Part shown: positions 59,283-64,000 of the stretch, one piece after another
Numbering within the stretch: the stretch's first letter is position 1
Layout: every line of letters begins with the position of its first letter
Source of the DNA: Limnomonas spitsbergensis
Taxonomy: Eukaryota; Chlorophyta; Chlorophyceae; Chlamydomonadales
Direction: 5' to 3'
Assembly: GCA_037349105.1 (NCBI GenBank)
Contig: JAYJMM010000105.1
Span: 1,364,001 to 1,428,000, forward strand
Length of the DNA stretch: 64,000 nucleotides
Translations under genes and position numbers: made by a program
The notes under the pieces: generated by a model
What the model was told of the DNA's origin: nothing
The model's database searches: none
What the model saw: only the letters and a program-made list of their open reading frames with translations

Positions 59283-61094
59283 CTAATCTTGGAACCTCGA
59301 CACCAGTCCCCCGCTTCTCCTTGGGCAGCCGCTTGATGAACGCAATCCAGCTCGCATCCTCGATCATGCTCTTCAGGTCGTCCTTCATCTCCAGTATGCT
59401 GTCCAGGATGATAAAGTGGTACGCAAACCTGGTGGCAGCTGAGAGGGGCAAGGAGGCAATGTAAAAATTGGCACAAATGAAACGGCAATCAGTGGCAAGC
59501 AATATCAGGGAGTACATGAAACATAGCAGTTGGTTTTCCTGATCCACTGATTTATTTATTTTGTTTATTTTCCCATCCAATTAGGGATGGACGCCCACAC
59601 GGCCGAGCCTTTTTGAGGATGGCCCACAGGTATATCGTCATTGACATGAAACATAGCAGTTGATGAATAAGCATCGCTCTAGTTCAGGTCAGGGTTTCGG
59701 GTTAAGCTCCCAACTTCAATACTTAGCCTACGACAGAAACCCTTAACCCTTAACCCTACGAAAGATTTCACGCACCTGGCCTTTGCAGAGACTTCTTCGA
59801 CCCCTCTGCAGCGTGCTTGCGTACAAGGGCGAAGCTGGCATGATGGTTGGTGACGAACTTCACCAGCGTAGATGCTTGGTCTAGGATGTCCTTCACCCAA
59901 GGAAGCTTGCCGATGGAAGTCAGGGCCAGGTCCACACCGTGAGCTCCACACCGGACCCATGCAATGCCTGGGAACTCCTCCTTGAGCAAAGCTGCAGCTG
60001 CTGCATTCACGCCGGCTGAGTCTGTGCAGATGCAGACGATGTCCTCCGCACCCTGCTGTGTAATTGCAAGGGCGAGCTGCGCAGCAATGTAGGGAGCGTC
60101 CTTGACAGCGCCGCTGGTGTCTATGGCAGAGAGGAACTTCGTGCCCTTGGGAGTCGTCACAAGAAAATTGAGGAGCGGCCTGTTCTGAGCATTGGACCAG
60201 CCGTCGCTGATGAGGCTGCAGCCGCACACCTTCATGACGTCCATGATCTTGTCGAGGACGTCATCCACCCTGTCCTTACACTGCAACACAGCAGCAGCAG
60301 CAACAAAACAGACGTGGTTGCATGGCAATCAAAGCATCAAAGCATAGCAATCAGAGAATGGTTGCATGGCAATCAGGGCAGGTCCGTAGGGCAGGCCGGC
60401 GCTCAGGGCAGGCTGGCATGGAAATTCAGAGCACCCATGCACCACCCGGCCAGTCACCGGATTATCACCGGATAACTCTGCAATTCTTTTTACTTTTTAA
60501 GCTCACCTTGTCGAGCAGTGTAGTACGCAACGGATTGTAGCCAGGAGGCTTGTAACCAGCTCCGAACGCAGCCACCTTGCGCATCATCCTCTTCCAGTGG
60601 CGATTGCGGGAGACGTTGAAGGGGATGCCGTTGGCGTAGAATGCCATTGCGACTGATAGGTCGACGTCGTCCTTCTGCAGCTTGTTGGCGAAGTAAGGCA
60701 TCGTCCCCGGCGTAGGTGGAATGCGGCTTGCTGCAGCGCTGCCAGCCCCAGGGAGATAGAGATGCCCCATCACCACGTCGGATTGCTTCTCCTCAGCGCT
60801 CTTGGCCGCTTCCTTGGCCGTTTTAACACTTTCAAATGACCGCAGCAGACTCTTGAGTGCTTCCTTGTCCTCGATGCTGTACTTGTTCGACTTGCACACT
60901 GCCACATTCTTGCCCGGAACCTTGTTGCAATGATATATGGGCTTGTTTACACCAGAGCACACGAATTCATTCTTGCATTTCAGGCACTTCCACTTGCTGT
61001 TGGAGGTAAACTTGCTTGGGTCGCCTTTCTGCGGCACTTTTCCGAGGTTCTGACAGTATCTACTGAGGGCATCAACCCCGTCATCATCCGACAT
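59283..61094 (-). CDS. hAT-family transposase fragment (BED zinc finger plus DUF659)
   Basis: Exons on minus: 61094-60507, 60280-59776, 59438-59283, in agreeing phase. The N-terminus has a BED-type finger: WKCLKCKNEFVCSG, then YHCNKVPGKNVAVC. The middle matches DUF659: CGCSLISDGWSNAQNRPLLN, then ICTDSAGVNAAAAALL and IAWVRCGAHGVDLAL. Exon 3 has ATRFAYHFIILDSILEMKDD, the usual block after DUF659. The C-terminal hAT dimerisation domain, needed for activity, is not found before 58651. Translation runs into ordinary sequence after 59283, so the enzyme is probably inactive. The start Met (MSDDDGVDALSRY) is chosen because upstream sequence lies in terminal repeats. Confidence 0.8.
59533..59643 (-). 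mobile_element. Short retroposon insertion with 19-bp target duplication
   Basis: 111 bases inserted in a transposase intron. Perfect 19-base direct repeats ACATGAAACATAGCAGTTG flank it at 59514-59532 and 59644-59662. Read on minus, it starts CAATGACGATATACC, carries GGCTCGGCCGTGTGGGCG and ends in an A-rich tail (GGGAAAATAAACAAAATAAA). Long target duplications plus an A-rich tail are typical of target-primed reverse transcription. The coding capacity is nil, so it needs help from another element. Confidence 0.85.
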
Positions 61095-61319
61095 TGTGCA
61101 GCGCTTAGTCGGAGACGAGACACGTCCCACTTTTACTAGTGTGTACATCGGCACGGCATGCCCTAAATAACGAGGGGGGGGCACTGAGGCTCTACTGTCC
61201 ATCCTGTGGACCGGACTGGGCTGGGCAGAATCGTATCGTTTCGAATCAGCCGTATCGTTTCGTATCATCGAAACGATACGAATACGAAGGCCTAAACATC
61301 GTATCGTGCTACCATTAAC

Positions 61320-61658
61320 ATCCGTAAGTATGAGATGGCCAGCTTTTATCAGATGGCAAGCGATAAGAATCTAATGCCTGTGCCTGGCCCCAGTTGACAT
61401 CAGTTTTATATGTACTGTCTTTTGTTAATTGATAATAAATCCATGAGGTCTTGAGTTGGGTGGGTGGGTGGGTGGGTGGGTGGACCTGCTGGCGACAACG
61501 GTTGTGTGCGGCGTCATAATTTCATGACGCATAGAAATCTGCTGACTGCAGCGTATCCCATCTGTGAACGGTGACAAGCTCAGCACAATTGTGGTGTTCA
61601 TTAGAATGTCCGAATTGATATTTTACCATCGTTCGCATTAACAAATAATTACTCCCCA
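61320..61658 (+). promoter_or_regulatory. Upstream region of the PMP3 gene
   Basis: 339 bases between the hAT right end and the PMP3 start codon. It contains a (GGGT)n run at 61458-61483 and AT-rich sequence near 61610-61650. No defined promoter element was assigned. Confidence 0.35.
61458..61483 (+). repeat. (GGGT)6 microsatellite
   Basis: Six GGGT units followed by GG, able to form a G-quadruplex on the coding strand, 176 bases before the PMP3 start codon. Confidence 0.85.
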
Positions 61659-62438
61659 ATGAGCTCGCTCAACGCTCCCTTAATCGGCGATTCTCGGAGA
61701 ATCGGATCCTGTCTAGATATTTGCCTCCTCGTCCTTCTCTGCGTCCTCCTGCCTCCTCTGGGCCTCTACTTCCAGCGGCGTCAATGTGATTCCCACATGC
61801 TCATCAACATCGTCCTGTGCTTGTTCCTGTGGCTTCCCGGTGAGAGGAGCCGAGTAGGCTTGTTCATGTTTGAGGGACTGTGAGAGTGCCACGTAAGCGA
61901 GCACGGGCGCCTGTGTTGAACAATGTCGAGAGCACCGGTTGAGAGGCTAATGTGAACAGAGGGGCAAATGTGAAGGGTAGGCAGGCTAAGACCTGATTTA
62001 AACCGGCTGAAACTGAGTCAGTATCTGGCTCCTGATACTGAAAGCTGTTGGGTTGTTTCAAACATTTGATTCGATGCTACTTCATTAGTGGGCTAGGGAC
62101 TGGGTGCGAAGAAACTGGGTGTCTAGCTTCATCTGTAGGATGGATGGTCACTGAGGGGAGTGTAATGATCTGCCATGGCGATCTAGTGATGGCTATCACT
62201 TGTTGATAAGCGAGGTGGCCCAGGGGCGGACACTGCCTGCGTTGCTCTCAACCGGGTGGTAAATCAAAATTTCAAAACAAACAAGATGGATGGATTGTGG
62301 GTCTGCTGCTTGCCTCCCATTTCGCCAGCATGCCCAGCTGATCCCTGTGCCGGTATTTTGCTAATAATGCTTTTGCCTTGCTGTCCTCCCTGACATACAG
62401 GCCAGATTCACGCGCTTTACATGTGCTTCTACTACTAG
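61659..62438 (+). CDS. PMP3/UPF0057 family small proteolipid
   Basis: Two exons, 61659-61839 and 62401-62438, joined WLPG|QIHALYMCFYY, in phase; 72 residues. The family's tiny plasma-membrane proteolipids (yeast Pmp3, plant RCI2) affect membrane potential and salt/cold tolerance. Two membrane segments: DICLLVLLCVLLPPLGLYF and SHMLINIVLCLFLWLPG. The family signature LLPPLG(V/L) and the LINI...WLPG(x)IHALY ending are present. The first segment is preceded by an N-terminal extension of about 17 residues (MSSLNAPLIGDSRRIGS), longer than in yeast. The start codon is the first ATG of the frame. Confidence 0.93.
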
Positions 62439-63558
62439 GGCCGATGTCAGGGCTGTTGACCGATCAGATCCACACCAGGAGAGCAGTGAAGCCAGGCTGC
62501 AGCTCCTTGGTTGACTCACGGGGCTGCTCAATGGCGCGGTGGCCCATCTGTTGTGTTGAGAGAGAAGGAAACTGGATATACCAGAATCACTTGACTAATG
62601 GGGCATACTCCTGGATGCTAGCTGACTGCAGCTGCAGATAGCAGACTGTCGCAACCGTGTGGTGGATCCTGAAAACTACTTTCTTTGGAATTCCCTGTTG
62701 CCGATGGGGTTGACAGCCTAAATTGTTTGAAGGCCCAGCTATGCGAATGGCCCTGTGCCATGAAAGTATGAGACGACTGTCCCCAGGAGTTCATCCAAAC
62801 TGTCATTAAGTAAAGTTTATCTCTTCCCAACCGATTAGTTTGGCGGGCCTACGAGGCCGAGCCGTTTGGGCAGGGCCCACATGTTACGTCATTGACTGAT
62901 GGACTCTCCTGTGCAGAAGAAGTATTTGTGTTGCGCCCGCGCCTCTAGTGCAATTTTGAGCACTTTACTATAATGCTTATGCCCAAGTCGTTAGGTTGCG
63001 TTGTGATAACATGAAGCCCTCAAGACGGAATGACCCCCTTACTCTTATGGCCAGCTCGTTTACATCTCTGGAGTACTGGACTCGCTCGGTGTCAGGATGG
63101 GCACATTTGGTACGGACATGACATATGATCCAACACACAAGTGAAGCGCCTGCACGGCCGAGTACTTGTTTCAGAGCGGGGTACAGAGGTGTAATGTTAT
63201 GCATGCGAGGTGCTTACCGGTATATATTTTGTTCAGACATACCATATGTACCAGGGCGTATGTACATCACTAACACTGCTTCTCAGCTGGTTCTCAGCAA
63301 CCTCAATTCCTGAAATACCTGTGAGGACAACTGCCATGAGGGGCAGCTGCCCGACGTTACTGGGACAAATCATTCACATCAGGAATGAACCAGAAGTCAC
63401 GAAATCTACAGAAATCTGATGGGAAATAAGCCTTCCTGTTGTACCACTACACACCGTATTCAACACCGTCGCCATTTTTGAGGCACTGACTTCACTGGTT
63501 ACTAACTGAATACACCAAGCAAAAGAACCAAAATTAAATGGAAGGTGGGATACCGTCA
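62439..63558. other. Convergent intergenic region
   Basis: Holds the 3' ends of PMP3 (plus) and the acidic membrane protein (minus). It contains a retroposon-like repeat copy at 62815-62905 and a TACCGGTA palindrome at 63215. No gene recognised. Confidence 0.4.
62815..62905 (-). repeat. Retroposon-like repeat copy
   Basis: On minus: CAATGACGTAACATGTGGGC, CCTGCCCAAACGGCTCGGCC, then AATCGGTTGGGAAGAGATAA. Same core order and A-rich tail as the other copies; no target duplication recognised. Confidence 0.65.
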
Positions 63559-64000
63559 TCAACCATACAGGGGACGTGCGGATGCAACAGGGATGATCAG
63601 CGGCTCAGACAGGCAGCAGCCTGCTTGTGCCTTCCTCTGCCCACACAGGGACAGCAGAGTGAACACAGCTGCAGCCACTGCCATGAGCATCAGTGCGGCA
63701 GCCGCTAGCACTGTTAGGCCAGAGGTGGATGCCTCAACGCCTGAAGCAGCTTGGGCTTGCTTCATCTTGTCACAGGGGCCGGAGCGGCGGTTCCGGTCAC
63801 TTTCGTTCGCGTCATCACCGCCCTCTTTGTCCCCTTCCCCCTGGTCTTCACCATCCTCATCATCGCCCTCGTCGTCGTCATCCTCATCCCTGTCCACAGC
63901 ATCCTCATCCTCATCGTCCTCATCCTCCTCATCATCATCCCTGTCCTCCTCCTCCTCCTCCTCCTCCTCATCCCTGTCCTCATTCTCATCCTCCTCATCA
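63559..64000 (-). CDS. Acidic single-pass membrane protein, C-terminal part (5' end off window)
   Basis: The frame is open from the window edge to the stop at 63561-63559, about 147 residues seen. The visible N-terminal half is almost pure Asp/Glu with scattered Arg (DEEEEEEEDRDDDEEDEDDE type), encoded by GAG/GAT/GAC repeats. Then come a Ser/Arg linker (NESDRNRRSGPCDKMKQAQ), one hydrophobic helix (LTVLAAAALMLMAVAAAVFT) and a short tail with CCLSEPLIIP. Topology looks like an acidic lumenal or extracellular domain with a C-terminal anchor. No family recognised. A splice acceptor could lie inside the acidic region, so the exon's 5' limit is unknown. Confidence 0.55.
   Translation of the reverse strand, partial: DEEDENEDRDEEEEEEEEDRDDDEEDEDDEDEDAVDRDEDDDDEGDDEDGEDQGEGDKEGGDDANESDRNRRSGPCDKMKQAQAASGVEASTSGLTVLAAAALMLMAVAAAVFTLLSLCGQRKAQAGCCLSEPLIIPVASARPLYG

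Larger units (their letters stand above)
58651..61319 (-). mobile_element. hAT-type DNA transposon, degenerate
   Basis: Ends carry imperfect inverted repeats: GTAGCATGATACGATACGA on the left and, inverted, GTAGCACGATACGATG on the right. Runs of ATCGTATCGTTTCG-like sequence lie just inside both. The interior encodes a minus-strand BED/DUF659 transposase fragment. Total length about 2.67 kb. A clear 8-bp target duplication was not found. Two copies of a short retroposon-like repeat lie in it. Confidence 0.7.

Noticed and set aside
59740..59765. Interstitial telomere repeat (AACCCTTAACCCTTAACCC)
   Set aside because: Only three imperfect units with spacing unlike the plant TTTAGGG or algal TTTTAGGG repeat; probably chance.

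Overview
The window is nuclear DNA of a green alga, most likely a core chlorophyte (Chlorophyceae or Trebouxiophyceae; the genus cannot be told from sequence alone). Four things support this. Genes have many short GT-AG introns, plus a few GC-AG introns. TGTAA-type poly(A) signals follow stop codons. There is a thylakoid-lumen pentapeptide protein with a plastid leader. There is also a plant-type thiazole synthase (THI4) with a TPP riboswitch upstream. I rebuilt exons by matching splice sites, codon phase and family motifs; every gene called with high confidence keeps phase across all its junctions.

Layout. Bases 269-15219 hold two diverged M3-family (mitochondrial intermediate peptidase-like) metallopeptidase genes, both on the minus strand. 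A plus-strand RluA-type pseudouridine synthase lies between them. Ribosomal protein eS6 follows on minus (15792-17687), head-to-head with the lumenal pentapeptide gene (18222-24052), whose second intron is 4 kb long and full of repeats. The THI4 gene (27356-29058) has a recognisable TPP aptamer at 27063-27154. An EF-hand protein is at 32307-34347. From 34.4 to 45.1 kb there are almost only repeats: AT-rich tandem repeats, terminal-inverted-repeat (TIR) elements, a three-level nest of mobile elements at 37.0-38.6 kb, a minisatellite and one tRNA-Gln(CUG). A decayed 3',5'-cyclic nucleotide phosphodiesterase gene (45115-49994, minus) has several stops and frameshifts and a lost metal-binding Asp. 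Bases 51.6-58.5 kb hold one or two unrecognised multi-exon genes on plus. A degenerate hAT transposon (58651-61319) follows, then a two-exon PMP3/UPF0057 proteolipid gene (61659-62438) and, at the right edge, the 3' end of a highly acidic single-pass membrane protein on minus.

The genes are ordinary housekeeping genes with no shared pathway. The most notable points are the riboswitch-controlled THI4, the tandem peptidase paralogues, the phosphodiesterase pseudogene, a short retroposon-like family with a clean 19-bp target duplication, the nested insertions, and an 8-bp palindrome (TACCGGTA) present 12 times where about one copy is expected. I saw no prokaryotic defence system, CRISPR array or rRNA.
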